From the NCBI GenBank assembly GCA_032173965.1, contig CM063292.1, positions 3,858,001 through 3,922,000 of the forward strand: a stretch of 64,000 nt of DNA. The letters run 5' to 3'. Numbering within the stretch: position 1 is the first letter of the stretch; every line of letters starts with the position of its first letter. This DNA is from Sitta carolinensis. Taxonomy: Eukaryota; Chordata; Aves; Passeriformes; Sittidae. Below, one piece after another: positions 13,126-25,330 of this stretch. The notes beneath the pieces are model-generated. The model was given only the letters and a program-made list of their open reading frames with translations, was not told the origin of the DNA and ran no database searches. The position numbers and the translations under genes were made by a program.

Positions 13126-13468
13126 TGTAGGCTGGGTGTCCAGGCCTGGAGTTTCTACAGCTCCGTTTTCCTGATGTTTTCTGTTGCTGAAGCTGCTTCC
13201 CCAGGCAAAAAGAGCAAAACGCCAGGATTGTTTTTGTAGCGATAGTCACGGTTGGAATTCTTTCTGGGGGAGGGATTTTCTTTGCTGTCCCTCTGGTTTG
13301 ACCAGTGTGGCTGAAGGGGTTGTCTCGTCCGCCAGTCACAGTGATTTGTGGAAAAACGTATTAAAAGGGAGCAATCCCTGATAATAAACGGAGTCAGATT
13401 CATTTCTCCAAGAGCTTTGGAGAAATTCCACGAGGAGTTCATGTCGTGTGTTATTCACCACAGGAACA
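13126..13468 (+). mobile_element. Solo LTR, family 1, with target-site duplication AACAGG
   Basis: A 343-bp solo LTR of an endogenous retrovirus. It begins TGTAGGCTGG and ends GGAACA. The six bases before it (13120-13125) and after it (13469-13474) are both AACAGG, an exact duplication. Inside are CCCTCTGGTTTGACCAG, an AATAAA at about 13383 and the downstream GTCGTGTGTTATTCACCACA. No retroviral gene remains next to it. A 6-bp duplication fits class II (betaretrovirus-like, ERVK) integrases, an inference from general knowledge. I do not recognise the family name. Confidence 0.9.
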
Positions 13469-13474
13469 AACAGG

Positions 13475-15402
13475 CAGTTTGAGGCATTGGAAACACAAAG
13501 GTGGCTCCCAAGGGAAGCAGGTGATGAGGGCATGAAGAAGAGTTCACTGGGGGATAGCACTGAGGAATGGGAAAAGGAAAGCCTTCCAGAAATGATAAAA
13601 AAGGGGGGAAATCATGAGGATCATGAGAGGACAAAGGCCAGAAACAGATTTTGGTGATATAGTAAAAAAAAAATAAATTTTCCATGTAAAAAGACAGGGG
13701 AGAAGTGATGAAAATAAGAGCAGAGAGAAAGGGAAGGCACTCAGCAAAAATCAGCCAGGGAGAAAAAAGCATCACTGGAGTGTCCCAGGAGTCCTGAGCC
13801 AGAACTGGAAACAGGAGCAGAGAGGTTTAAGGAATGTGAGGTGATCAGGCTTGAAGAAAAAGGAAACTTTACAGCTAATTATTAAAATTCAGAGAAGGCT
13901 CCTAACAGACTCCTGGTTAAAGAATAGGCTCAGAAGGGGGAAAACCCAAGAGTTTGCTCTTTGGTTAGTTGGAGTGGGGAAGTTTGTCTTGTCTTAAAAA
14001 AAAGAGAATGATGGAACAGGCAGAAGGAACTTTGAAGGATAAATTTCAGCACTGGACAAATTAAATATCAAGGAGAGAACACAAGTGGTTAGCACAGGGA
14101 AGTGAAAAAAAAAAAATCTCTATAAAAGCTGCATCAAGAGGAGAACAGGAGCTGGAATATAAACTCTAAAGGACTGGCTGTAGAGCACGAGTGTTGGAGG
14201 GAAATATTGGGTGAGGAAAACAACTGGGACTCAGGGATTTTTCCTAATCAGGTCAAAGTCTAGATTGGGAAAGGGAGGATAACATCAATGCTCCATGTAG
14301 AGCTGGGCTTACACTTTTTTTTGTGACATATGGACTGAGAACACAGGGGAACACATTTGTAAAAACAAATAAATATTAAGTGACTGTTAGACAGACGGCT
14401 GGAGAAAGGGCTACCCTTTAAGCAAATAAGCATCTGGAACTGTAAGGCAAACAAGTCCTGGAATGGAGCCAAAGCAGGAACTACAAGGAGATGAATAAAT
14501 TCTACTTCTGAACCATTTTCCTCAAAAATGACTATAACTCCAAGGAGTCATGTATGAGCCCTAATCTGCTTTTTCTTACATGGAACAACACTATTTTGGT
14601 TCCACAGGCCTATATAATTTTATTTTTTTCCCAAAGTGAATAACTTTCACAGACATTGGCTAAAAATTTTATTTGAATAAACCTACATCTCCTTTTAGCA
14701 TGGTGAATTTTATCCATTGTCTATTTTAATGCTTCAAAACAGAAGGAAAAAAGATATTTTGTCTAAATAATCCTGACATTTTGATTCGTGTGCACAGATG
14801 GTTAGCAAGTTTTGGAGTAGCCAAATCAGTTTTAGTGTTGCTGAGAAAAAAATCTTCAAAATCTCACTTGTCAGTGAGGGAATTGACAAACTGATCACTC
14901 ATCCCAGTCTAGTGGAATGACCCAAGCAGTCACATAAACTATTATTTTTGAATGAATAGACTTCAGCTTTACAAATTCCCTCTGCTCGTATAAACTGCAG
15001 CTACGATACCAGCTCACACATATTGTGTAATTGGTATTAAATAGGGTTTTGTCTGCTGCAAATTGAATATGTTAAGATCTATAGTGTGTTATCATGTTTA
15101 ATCCTGCTTTTCAAACAGAACTCCCACAGATGCTGCAGGCATATTAACAGTGTGGGTTTCTGAACGCGTGGGATTCCACTGATATTTTGCAAGGCATCTA
15201 ACAATTCCTCTATTTGTTACTTCTCAAATCAGCTGTGCTGCAGCAGGCAGGGGATTTAGAGTTCTTGGTATTTCTGTTCAAATTCCATATTCCACAGGTG
15301 AGGAACTGAAATGATTTATTTGTGGAGTAAAAGCTCCTTCGAGACCAAAAAAGTGACACCTGGTCCTCTCTTGCTCACTGCCTGACCACCAATTTATATT
15401 GT
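13475..15402. other. Unique intronic sequence, purine-rich
   Basis: The plus strand is rich in GGAA/AGAG from about 13500 to 14500. Nothing gene-like was recognised; open frames of about 100 codons on the minus strand at 13455-13775 reflect the pyrimidine bias. Confidence 0.5.
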
Positions 15403-15646
15403 GAATGGCTTTAACTGAAAGAGGGAAGATTAGATTGGATACTGGGGAGAAATTCTCCCCTGTGAGGAGCTGGCACAAGCTGCCCAGAGGAGCTGGGGCT
15501 GCCCCTGGATCCCTGGAAGTGTCCAAGGCCAGGCTGGACAGGGCTTGGATCCACCTGGGTTAGTGGAAGGTGTCCCTGCCCATGGCACACGGAATGAGAT
15601 GGTTTTAAGGTCCCTTACAACCCAAATAATTCTGGAATTTTATGAA
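15403..15646 (+). mobile_element. CR1: CR1 LINE, 5'-truncated 3' end
   Basis: Sense orientation. It carries AATGGCTTTAACTG, GAAATTCTCCCCTGTGAGG, AGCTGGGGCTGCCCCTGG, GTGTCCAAGGCCAGGCTGG, GGTGTCCCTGCCCATGGC and a decayed terminal ATTTTATGAA. It is similar in extent to the copy at 4235. Confidence 0.92.
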
Positions 15647-17992
15647 CAAGATGATTTAAGAGTCACTCTGCAATGAATGCCACAAGTAGAAATCGCTGTT
15701 TCCACACTTTGTGTTTTTTTCTGCTGGATGTTCCACAGTTAAATGAGGTCTCCCAAAAGAGACCCCCAAAGATAATTTCAGAAAAGAGATTGATGCATTG
15801 TTTTCTATCTTGGTCTGAAAGCAACTGTGTGAAGTTTCTTGGAAGTCTCTAGGTCACCTGCCAGCACTCAGTGTGGAAGCTGGAATTCCTTGGACAGTTA
15901 ATGAAGTACAATATGCTGTGAACACTGTGGGAGAAGAGTGAAATCAAAGGAAATTTCCATGGACGGCTTCACCAGTATGTTTAGAGGGAAAAAAACTATC
16001 AGGGAAAATACTCAAATTTTTAAATGTCCATTACAATTGAAATCTGTAGAAAACATTCCTAATTTGATTTGAAGGCAACTGCAAAATTCCAGCTGGCGGG
16101 GTTTGTTTTTTGTTTAATTGGAAAATCACATAGCCACTCCTGGCAATGATTGCTAATAATTATGTTTATACAGCTTCCCTGAATAAGTGGTCCAAGGCTA
16201 GGTCTGGAGACATTACACTTTGTTTAGCTTGTGCTTCCCTCAAGAGCCTTTGTTTGAGCCCTCCTTCCTTTTTCATTTCCACTCTCCAGCTCCTCACCCC
16301 AATGTGTTTGTGCTAGGGGAGCTCCAAACTCTCCCTGCTACTGTTTACTTTGTAATCCTGACCTTAATATCTGTCGTAAAGTTCACACTTCATAGACCAC
16401 ATTGAGGAGGCATATTAACCTTCCCTTCTTGGAGAAGAGAACAATAAATTGTGGGTTTATGGCTTTGCTGCTGCTCGCAGTGTTTGGGTATCTGCTGCCT
16501 GCAGAAGCAGATGGAGGGAGGGCAAGGCAGCCCCAGCCCGGGTTTGTGGTGAGAATTTTCCAGCTGCAGTGGGGATTGCTGTTATTACTGGAGCTGCAGC
16601 TGCCTCCCAAGCACAACCAAAGGCTTGCAGGAGGCAGGGGCTGGCACAGGGGTTTGCATCAGGGTGGCTCACATCAGCTGATGACAACAAATCAGGGTTA
16701 AACAAAGGGCAGGAAAGGAACTGTGACAAAGGAGGGGGGGAAGAGAAAAAGGACTGGCAAAAATGCATTTTTACTGCATGAGTCTACTTGGGAGAGCAAG
16801 AGTGCTGGGAGGCAAACCAGATCTGAAGGAGCAGCGCAGTGCCTTTGTGTTCCTGCCCAGATCCCCACTGTCTGAATGATCATTTCTATTCACAGACCCT
16901 TTCCTGCACTGTACACGTGTTTCTCAGCTGCTCCCAGGTTATAAAGCAGGCACTCTGTTGTTTTATGTACCGCTGAAAGGTGTTTATCTGGAGATTAAAT
17001 AGACAACTTCATGTATTTCCTGACCTTGGTGGAGAGAAACAAAGCAATGAAGTCTCCCCTCACGAGCAAAGATAAATGCAGGAGGCTGCTGCCTTCTGCC
17101 AGGCAGAGAATCCAGCCCTAATTATGTGATAAGTGGATGGACTCCGTGTTAAACATATTTAGCAAAAGTTCTTGAACAAAGTGCTTACACTGGTTATGCA
17201 GATAGCTTGCTGAAAGCCACATGAATACAGATTATTATGCACACAGTGTGAATCTGGATGAGTACAGGAACCACTGGTCTTCCAGACAATATTATTTCAT
17301 TGTTTTGTTTTTTTTTTTTTTTTTGCTGAAGAGTTCTCTCTCTGTTTCAGTTGATGCACAGAATAATCACGTTTGTTTTTCCTTTCTCTGAAATTATTCT
17401 ACTCTTGAAATGCTACAGCAGAGTGTTTGTTGTTAAGGTCATTGGTAATTCAATCCCGAGTGGTGCTGAGCATTTCTCAGCACAGGAGAATCCTCAAGCC
17501 AGCTAATTCTGATAAAAACTGACACACAATATTGAAGAAGAAGTTAAAAAAAAAACCAACAAAAAGGATAATTTCATTATCCAGATAGCCAGACTGTTTA
17601 AATAAGTCTTCCAGATGTCCTTAGTTTGGTAGCACCACAACACAACTCAGAAATATTAATAAACCTTCTTCTTGATCATGGGCATTTCTCCAGGTTATTT
17701 GAACGTGCTTAGAAGAGAGACAGACATTTGGAATCCTAATTGCATTGAGAGTCAAAGCAATCTATGCTCCTACACCCAATTTTTGAACTCCAGTGGGCAC
17801 TAGATGTCTTTACAGCTACTTTATTAAGTCAAATAATATTTTTTAAAATTATTTTTGACATCTAAAATTATTCAATAAAAAAAAAAGGGGGGTATACATG
17901 ACTTATTTAGATTTTTATGTTCCTATCTGCTTATGTGATTTTGAAATCTGTTCTGTAAGTCATGACAGCTCAGAAAAGTCTGGATGCTTTGA

Positions 17993-18048
17993 ACTGTACC
18001 ATGGTTGAGACCAATGACCAATTATTAACTATCAAAACATGGTACAGT
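17993..18048. repeat. Inverted repeat, 11-bp perfect arms
   Basis: ACTGTACCATG at 17993-18003 is repeated in inverse orientation at 18038-18048, with a 34-base loop. The arms match exactly. No function is apparent. Confidence 0.75.
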
Positions 18049-21000
18049 CACTGAAAATTTTAATTTCATTTTTGCAGTGACAACAGAATGCTCATAGTCT
18101 TCATTCAGAAAATAAAATATTTACTGTCGTTTGGAAGTTTGTTTCCTTTCTTAAATTCTGCCCCTCACACATGAAAAATATACCAGGTAACATCTTTCCT
18201 TTGCTTTCAAGGAGACTTTTGGGCACTTTGGGGTATGTCAAGTGTGTTAGGGAACTGCTGCAAGAGGATGAAGTGGGCATAAAGCTGAGTGAAAAGGTCA
18301 GTACAAATATTTATCTGGTGTAGAGGTTTCTGAAGGTTAAGATATGCTCCAGGAGCCTTTCTAGCTGTATTTACAGCTCTAGAAAAAACAAGGGTGGCCC
18401 AGGAGCTCCTCTCTGGTGATTCCCCAGCCATCCTGAGCTGCTCTCTGTGCCAAAGTTTACTGACAGCTGGAGAGGCTTTGCCCTGCTCTGCTGAGTTTCT
18501 GTATGAACTCTGATTTCTCTGCATGTAAAATTGTCTCACAGCCCAAAAACGGGAGCCAAATGGAAATTCCAATATGCATTCAGTTCATGTGATTTTGCTG
18601 TAATGGCTTTATCCATCCCACAAAAAAACTATTTCTCCTGACAAATCAGCGCTGGGGGACTCTGATCCAATTTGAACAGGCTGCTGGAATTTCAGGTTGG
18701 TTCCCATCACTTTTAGGTCATAATGAAAGTCTGATTCTTAACTACCAGCCTGGCAGGGGCTTGTCATCTGCTCAGATCTGCTGGTGCTGCTCAAGCACCC
18801 CAGCCCTTCCAGGAGCAGCAGGACAGAGCCATTTGTGAGGTGGGAAGAGTCCAAGCTGGGTTTCTCTCAGCTCGCTGAGCCTCCCCGCCAGCCCCTGCTG
18901 GGTTTGTCTCTGTTCAGCCTGCTCTGCACTGTGATTTCCACCCCAGCAGGGAATGGGAGAGGGCTGCAGCCTGGCCTTGCTCCCCAGCTGGGTTCAGTCA
19001 GAGGACAGCACCTCTTGGGCTCTGTTCTCCACACAGGTGTGGTTCCGCTGGAAAGCTCTCCCAGTCAGAGGCACAGCTCTGTGGGAGAGGGTTGCAAGGG
19101 GAATCAGCTACCATTAACATGATCGTGTCTGAAGGTGTGGTTCAGCTCTCTGGAAATCCCGCACAGAAAGGAACAATGTTAATTACGAGTCCCAAAGGGC
19201 AAAATTTTTCCCTGCAAGACGAGGTAGGTCTCAGTCCCCAGGAGAAGGAGAGGTGAGGCTGGTTGGCTTTAAACATGCAAAGTCACTGGGCAGATCTGGT
19301 CTGGGTTACCACAGAAAATGAAAGTATCATGTCCAAGAGAGACATTTTTGAACAAGATATATGGAAAAGTGATCCAGGAGGAGCCTTAAAATTGCTTTAA
19401 CTCCACGTTTGTCCCTCAACATGGTTTAGCCAATACCAACAATCAAGACAGGGACTCTCAAAAGCTTCCAGCCCGTTCCTCAGCAGTCTGAGCTGCAAAA
19501 CCAATCTCTCCAGATGGTGCTGTGCAAGCCCCCACCCTCTGTGAGGCAGGAGCAGACGGAGGTGCAGCCTGTCCTCCAGGGGCTGCTTTACCCCGTGGGT
19601 ACCACCACTGAGCCAGGAGACAGCACTGCGAGTCAGCATAAATCACAGTGACAGGCAACCCCTCCACTTACAGCTCCCTACAGGAACTGATGAATCATTT
19701 ATTAAAGCTCCCATTAGTCATTTATTACTCTTTTATAAACCATTTATCAGCTGGCATTCAAAATGTGAGCAAATCATATTTTTCACTTAGACTCCCAGCA
19801 CTAGTGTGTCTCAAATCTCACCGTGGCGGTGTTTTGTCAAATCACACAAATTTTATTCTGTTCAGAGGAGGCAAGATCTTTATTTTACTGGAAAATTCTT
19901 TTCCAAGAACATACATATTAACAAAAGATTACACCAGGAAAAATATTTTCCCCAATCTTGTTCTCTCTGGTGTGACAGAATTATTTCTGTGTTATGTCCC
20001 AGAAATGGATGGAATTGAAGGCAAGGCTGGAAGTGGCAGAAAGAGGAATTGTGTGAGGAATGGCTGTTCCCTGGCCAAATGAAGTCTCTGTTTGTTATGT
20101 GCCAGTGGGAGCACTGTGACAAATCCCACTTTTCCAGGTTTGGCTGGGGATGGGCTGCAGTCCCAGATGTGTGGTGGAGGAGAAATGTGGGAGCTGGGGG
20201 CACTACAGAAAAATCATCCCTTCAGCCACACCACTGCGTTCCTCTCAGGAGTGCCTGACAGGATTTACCAAGCAAAGACAATATATCTGCTATTAAGGGA
20301 AAATAACACATTAAAGAGCAGCAATGGAAGTTTTAAAAATTCAGGGCAGAAGGTAAAGGCAGAGTCAGAGGAATCTCGTTTTTGAGCACACACTCTGCAG
20401 GCAGGCATGGAATAAGTTGGATTCACTGGACTATTCTTTTGGAGAGGGAAGAAAGGACAGAAAGGGATCAAGCCCATATCTTTCTTGTGTTAAAACTCAT
20501 TTTTTTCCTCCCCTAGTTCTTAGGCAGTATCTGGGCACAGCCAAGCCTCCAGGAACAGACACAAGAGGAGAATTTGCCAGCTCGTGTCTTTCAGCAGATG
20601 CCACATTGTTAATTTTTTATCACACCACAGCCACAGTGACATTAACTGGACTAAAATCCCTCTTTTTTTTGCAGGATATGGCACTGCAGTGATCTGTCAG
20701 CCACTTTTACAGTGACACAAGAAAAGAATTCTCACTTTTATTAATGTTCTAGGTATAAAAACAATCCTCAGCACCATTAGTGTTCGCTCAGTCCAGCTCA
20801 TTCCCACCTACTTAGAATATCCTGCAGGATGCAAGCCTGTATCAGATTTTCCAGAACAATCTGTGCCTGCTCCTTGCTTTGCTTTATTCCCTATTTTCAC
20901 ATAAGCAATCCCTTGCTGCTGAACAAAATTTGAGCCTAAGGCCTTTCCCTGCTGGAAAGGAAACTACAAAATCCTTTGTGACACAAAATAATAATTCACA

Positions 21001-21688
21001 AAATTAATTTTGAAACTTTTTCCCATTATAGAAATAAGGTTGTAAATTTTACAAAGAGGCCACTAACTTTATAAGTATCTCTATTTTCAGTCTCTGTAAT
21101 TTAAATCTGGCACAATATCCCAGCCACTGTGACCTTTTAAAAGGTAGACCTTGCTACCTCACCTGGGATTTTTGGAGGAACTCTTAAAATATTGCTCTAT
21201 TTGGCATTAAAGATGAAATTATTAAAACCCCTGGAGGGAACAGGGTACTGTTTGCACACCTGAATGGATTTTTACACTGCTCAGAGCCTATTATTAGCAG
21301 GAAGTGCAGATGTGAACAAGACAGATATTTTGGAAGTGTGTGGAGTAACGGGGCAGCAAGCAAATAATGAGCTGGGCTGAATCCTGCGAAGCAAAGTCTC
21401 ATTTATTGAGCCATCAAAGCACCTGACACACATCACAGCCTCCAGGGCTTCAGCTCCTCCTCTGCAGGTCCTGGAGCTGCTGTGCTGGAGCACAGCCAGG
21501 ATGCTCAGCTGCTCCTGGGGTCCCAGCCTGAATTTTCCCACCCACGGATGAATTCTCCTGCCTCAGACTGGCCCAGGACTGGGGTGCAGGGAGGGGAAAA
21601 GGGGGGTGGAAGAGCAGAGTCACTGCACAAGCACTGTCTCTAACAGGAGAGGGGCTTTTCGAAGATCAGGCAGGGATAGGACAAGTGG
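18049..21688. other. Unique intronic sequence
   Basis: No gene recognised. Several 60-140 codon frames occur (for example plus strand 19648-20082), but none shows a domain, a signal peptide or splice-flanked structure. Confidence 0.5.
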
Positions 21689-21806
21689 GAATGGCCTTTA
21701 GCTGATGAAAAGTGGATTTAAATTGGACATTTAAAAGAAATTCCTCCCTATGAGGGTGGTTGACCAGAGAACCTGTGGCTGCCCCATCCCTGGAAGTGTC
21801 CAAGGT
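21689..21806 (+). mobile_element. CR1: CR1 fragment lacking its 3' end
   Basis: Sense orientation, with GAATGGCCTTTAGCTGATG, AAATTCCTCCCTATGAGGGT, CTGTGGCTGCCCCATCCC and GGAAGTGTCCAAGGT. It then stops and is followed by AATAAAATAAATAAA. CR1 copies are normally truncated at the 5' end, so loss of the 3' end implies a later deletion or rearrangement. Confidence 0.8.
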
Positions 21807-23945
21807 AATAAAATAAATAAAAGAAGCTGCACTCTGGAACCAAAGCTTCAGATCTACTGAATTTGAGCTTTCTCCTTCAGAAGTTACCTTGAAAAATACA
21901 GTGCTTTTCTTTCAGCTCTAATTCGAATCAATAGTATTGCAGCCTGCAGTATGCAACTGGTATTAAAATGCAATAACTAAACACTTCCAGCAGAAAATCA
22001 AATAAAGTGGCATTAAATCAACTGATAGACACCTCCTTCCTCTTCCACCACTTATTTTAAACAGAATCTGCTCCTAGAGGGGACTGGCACACACATTAAA
22101 GGCTGATTTTTCCTGCCTTGCTCATGGAATGTGAATATCACTCAGCGAGGCAGAGGGGAGATTTCTGAGGTCGTTAGCACCTCTAACTAGTGAAAGGTTC
22201 AAACCCACATCAAACCATTAGAAAGAAAAAGAGATGCTGCTATGGAAAAGAACATGCAAGAAATACCCAAGAGCAGATTTTTCAAAAACAAGTAATGCTG
22301 TCTCTTCACACCTATATAATGTCCATGCTAAAACCCCGAACTTCCCAGGGTATAAAATATCTTTCACTGTCACTGACAGAACGGAATTTATGAGCACTTC
22401 TGAATGTCCCCAGAAACTGAGAGTAACAATACATTTGTGGATAATTAGGCACATGAATTTTTGTGTTCAAATTACCAAATCATTAAGTCAAACAGGACCA
22501 TAATTATGAAAAGACTTCTAAGGAATTCAATCTGGAAAAATTTATTTCAGAGAAGAATTCTGCAACTTTGGAAATTCAAGTATGTAGGATTCTGACTGAC
22601 ATGAATTGTTATCAATATTGATTAATCCAATAAATTCTTATTTCTAAATACACCAAGCTGTCCTTGTACATTGTTATTTTCCAGAGGGTTAAAAAAAATA
22701 CAGCATTTCAAAGATATTTTAGGCATTGGTTGTCAGGAAACAGCTTTCAGAGCATTAAAAGCCTGATCTGAAAGGTAATTCTAAAGGAATTAATAGTTTA
22801 ATCATAGCCACTTAATTGTCACCTATGGACTTGAAAGGTTTGGATCAGTCTCTCCATGATAATTTTTAGGTAACTGAAACACTACTGCCAAAGTATTTTA
22901 TTAATGCAATTATAGATATTCCCTTGGCAAAACTGTCATTTCTTATTCATACTTTCTTCTTATTTTTTTCTCTTTTATTTTAAAAACTCTTCTCTGTCAT
23001 GTTTGAATTTGGTATTCATTTATTTTGCATTTATAGAAGAAATAATTATTCAAGCAAAATAACAACAATTTGTTTAAATATAATCCATTGCCAAATCACT
23101 AATATTAGGCCAGGAAACATTTTAAGGAAGTAAAAATATACTTTACAAAGAAGTAAATAAAAAAACTTCTACAGCAACAGGCTTCCCTTTTCTTCTTTCA
23201 TGATTATCTTAAAATCAGGATCCCTCAGGTTTGCTTCTCATATTTGGGGAATTTTTCCTTAAAAGGAAACTTTTATAGCAAAATCCAACCTGGCTGTCAT
23301 TAGACAAAACTTTTAAAACTCTCTCATTTTCTCCAGATACCAAAAATCAGACTCAGTAAAAGTAGGGGATGGAAGAGAGCAGTGTGAGCAGGGCAGCCAG
23401 CCTGGTGGATGCAGGCAGGGAATTCCCTTGGCTTGGTTTTGGGGTTTATCAGAACTTCCCAGCACCCTTCAGCTGAATTCAATTTACAGGGAAAAACCCT
23501 CTCCTTACAAATCCCACCAGTCTGAAGGTTTTAGGGCTGGAGCTTTAACTGCAGAGCCCCAGACTGGCTGGCTCACAGGGGAAGTGCTGTAGACAGGAAG
23601 AAAATTTTGTTTTCTTGACCATCCAAAGCCTTAAGCTAGTTTTGCTATTTCCTCCCACAGGAGCAAAAGGAGAAAGTTACCACCAGCAAATTTATTTCAC
23701 AGGTTTGCACCCTGCTAGCCAATCTCTAAATGATAAGTTTTTTTTACCTTGTGGTTGCACTGTGGTTTGGAACTGATGCACACACATTTATTGACGTGAA
23801 AAAGAGAAAAGAGCAGCTCCAGGAAAGTCTGTCACACCGAGCTAAAAACATTCTGCACGTGTCTTCCTTCCTTAAAGAACGTCTTTATATTTAGAAAGGA
23901 GCTAATTATGATTACTTGCATGGTTTTGTAGGGAACAGATGGCCA
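21807..23945. other. Unique AT-rich intronic sequence next to the exon
   Basis: No repeat or gene recognised. The first bases after the minus-strand donor show no unusual structure. Confidence 0.5.
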
Positions 23946-23953
23946 GTTCTTAC
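23946..23953 (-). other. CDH13: Splice donor of the CDH13 exon
   Basis: On the minus strand the last exon codons AAG GAG are followed at once by GTAAGAAC, a near-consensus donor. The frame stays open for 14 codons past it and then stops, consistent with the exon ending here. Confidence 0.9.
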
Positions 23954-24094
23954 CTCCTTCTTGGTGAATTCTGGTGCGTGGTCATTTTTGTCATCAATAA
24001 GGATGGTGGCAGTGGCTGTGCCTGTCAGTCCCACATCCATCCCACCCATATCCTTGGCTTCTATAACTAGCTCGTACTTTGGGCTTTCCATAGT
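23954..24094 (-). CDS. CDH13: Internal exon of T-cadherin (EC2 end / EC2-EC3 linker)
   Basis: This is a 141-bp exon in phase 0 at both ends, encoding 47 residues that start [10 protein letters not shown] and end PEFTKKE. Visible cadherin signatures are the calcium-binding EAKDMGG segment (residues 12-18 of the exon), the [10 protein letters not shown] strand, and the inter-repeat linker [10 protein letters not shown] (residues 34-43), a variant of the classical DxNDNAPxF. From memory of the family, human CDH13 has nearly the same peptide at the end of extracellular repeat 2, including the GLTGTATAT run and the unusual KNDH linker; classical cadherins (CDH1, CDH2, CDH4) differ clearly here. 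T-cadherin is a GPI-anchored cadherin without a cytoplasmic tail that binds adiponectin and LDL and guides axons and vessels. The linker residues coordinate calcium between EC2 and EC3. Exon numbering cannot be read from the window. No disruption is seen. Confidence 0.93.
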
Positions 24095-24117
24095 CTGAAA
24101 AAAAGCCAACAAAACAA
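24095..24117 (-). other. CDH13: Splice acceptor of the CDH13 exon
   Basis: Read on the minus strand, a T-rich tract with seven consecutive T ends in CAG directly before the exon's first codon ACT. It is a strong pyrimidine-tract acceptor. The open frame runs upstream through it to an ATG at 24112, but those codons lie in the tract and are intronic. Confidence 0.9.
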
Positions 24118-24839
24118 GAACAGGAAAGGTTAAGGAAAAAAAAATGACAACAAAGAGATAACATATTGTTTTAAATTAATATTAAAGTAATGCATTTGTA
24201 AAACCCCAAAATTTTATTTAGCATAATAAAACAGAGCAGAGAAACAGATTTGTTATCATGGTTTTACTGAAATACAAGCACAGCTTTCTATGAGATCAGC
24301 TGCTACCCTGGAAACCTCATTTGCAATCCAGCATGAAGGTGAATATTGGTAAACAGTACATAATTTATCCTGTTATTTAGGAAGATTAGGAAAGAGGTAA
24401 GAAATTAAAATATACTTGCTCTTTAAGAGTAAGCTCTACCTTCAGTGCACCAATATTTAGCAGCTTGCTTCATCAGTGTTATGATGGGTACATAATTAAA
24501 TACTAATGTCACAATCTACATATAAATTCACTTTATTAAATCCCATTCATTCTGGGTATTAGCATTTAGACTGGTAATCTAAGTTTGCTCCACTGCAAGA
24601 AACAAAAAAGCAGTTTCCAAAACGGGCAGAGACTTCCAGTTATTGCCCCAAGGGGATGTGTAGAGTGCTATTAATGATGGATGTTGCTGATGTCTGATTG
24701 CCATGTCACTCATCTGGCTGCCCACCTCCTGCAGAGCCAGGCAGCACAGGCCCATAGCAAAATCCAGCTTCATTTCCTCTCATAAAACACAGCCCTAATG
24801 TGGAAAAACCCCATCTGTGGTCAGTTCTGGAGCAGGACA

Positions 24840-25105
24840 TGAAAAGAACAACACTCACAAAGCCAGGTGTCAGAGTACAAAGAAAGGTGTTTATTTCTTG
24901 ACCTCAATATATATATAGATTTTGGGTAATGACCAGGGATTGGAGAATGAGGTTACAACCTCTCCAACCTTACTGGTCAAAGTAAAAGTCAATCAAATGT
25001 CCCTTAATTAGAAAAGAATGCATAAACAATCCTTGTTTGTGTTACAAACTGTGGGAAAGTACATTACAACACTTCAGACGTTAGAAGGCTGTGAAAATCT
25101 AAACA
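24840..25105 (-). mobile_element. Possible LTR or LTR fragment, family not recognised
   Basis: On the minus strand the block could run from TGTTTAGATTTTCACAG to GTGTTGTTCTTTTCA, with a CTATATATATATTG box, an AATAAA about 20 bases later, and a further 50 bases to a CA end. That order (TATA-like, polyadenylation signal, short tail) is what an LTR shows. No clean target-site duplication was found, so the boundaries and the assignment are uncertain. Confidence 0.4.
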
Positions 25106-25330
25106 AACAGGAACGTGGCAGCCTGTGGCACTCCCCTGCCATCCTCAGGGATGGAAGCACACGTGTCTGGAGCTGGGCAGGGGTCAGCTCTGTCTGGGGG
25201 ACCTGTTCCCACCATCAGAACCTGCTCCCCAGGAACTCGGAGGGAATCCTGCCATGGATTTCACTGGGACCTCATTAAAATGAGTTTTGGGTGAGTGCTG
25301 GGATGGAATTATCTGCCCAAAGCCCACGTG

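Larger units (their letters stand above)
1..23953 (-). other. CDH13: CDH13 intron following the exon (5' part)
   Basis: Sequence to the left of the exon is the beginning of the next intron. I looked for the coding continuation expected in cadherin repeat 3 (VEDKDDP-like and FYPDP-like codons on the minus strand) and did not find it, so the intron is at least 23.9 kb long. It holds the cytosine-free array, three CR1 fragments, one full solo LTR and one partial LTR. Confidence 0.75.
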
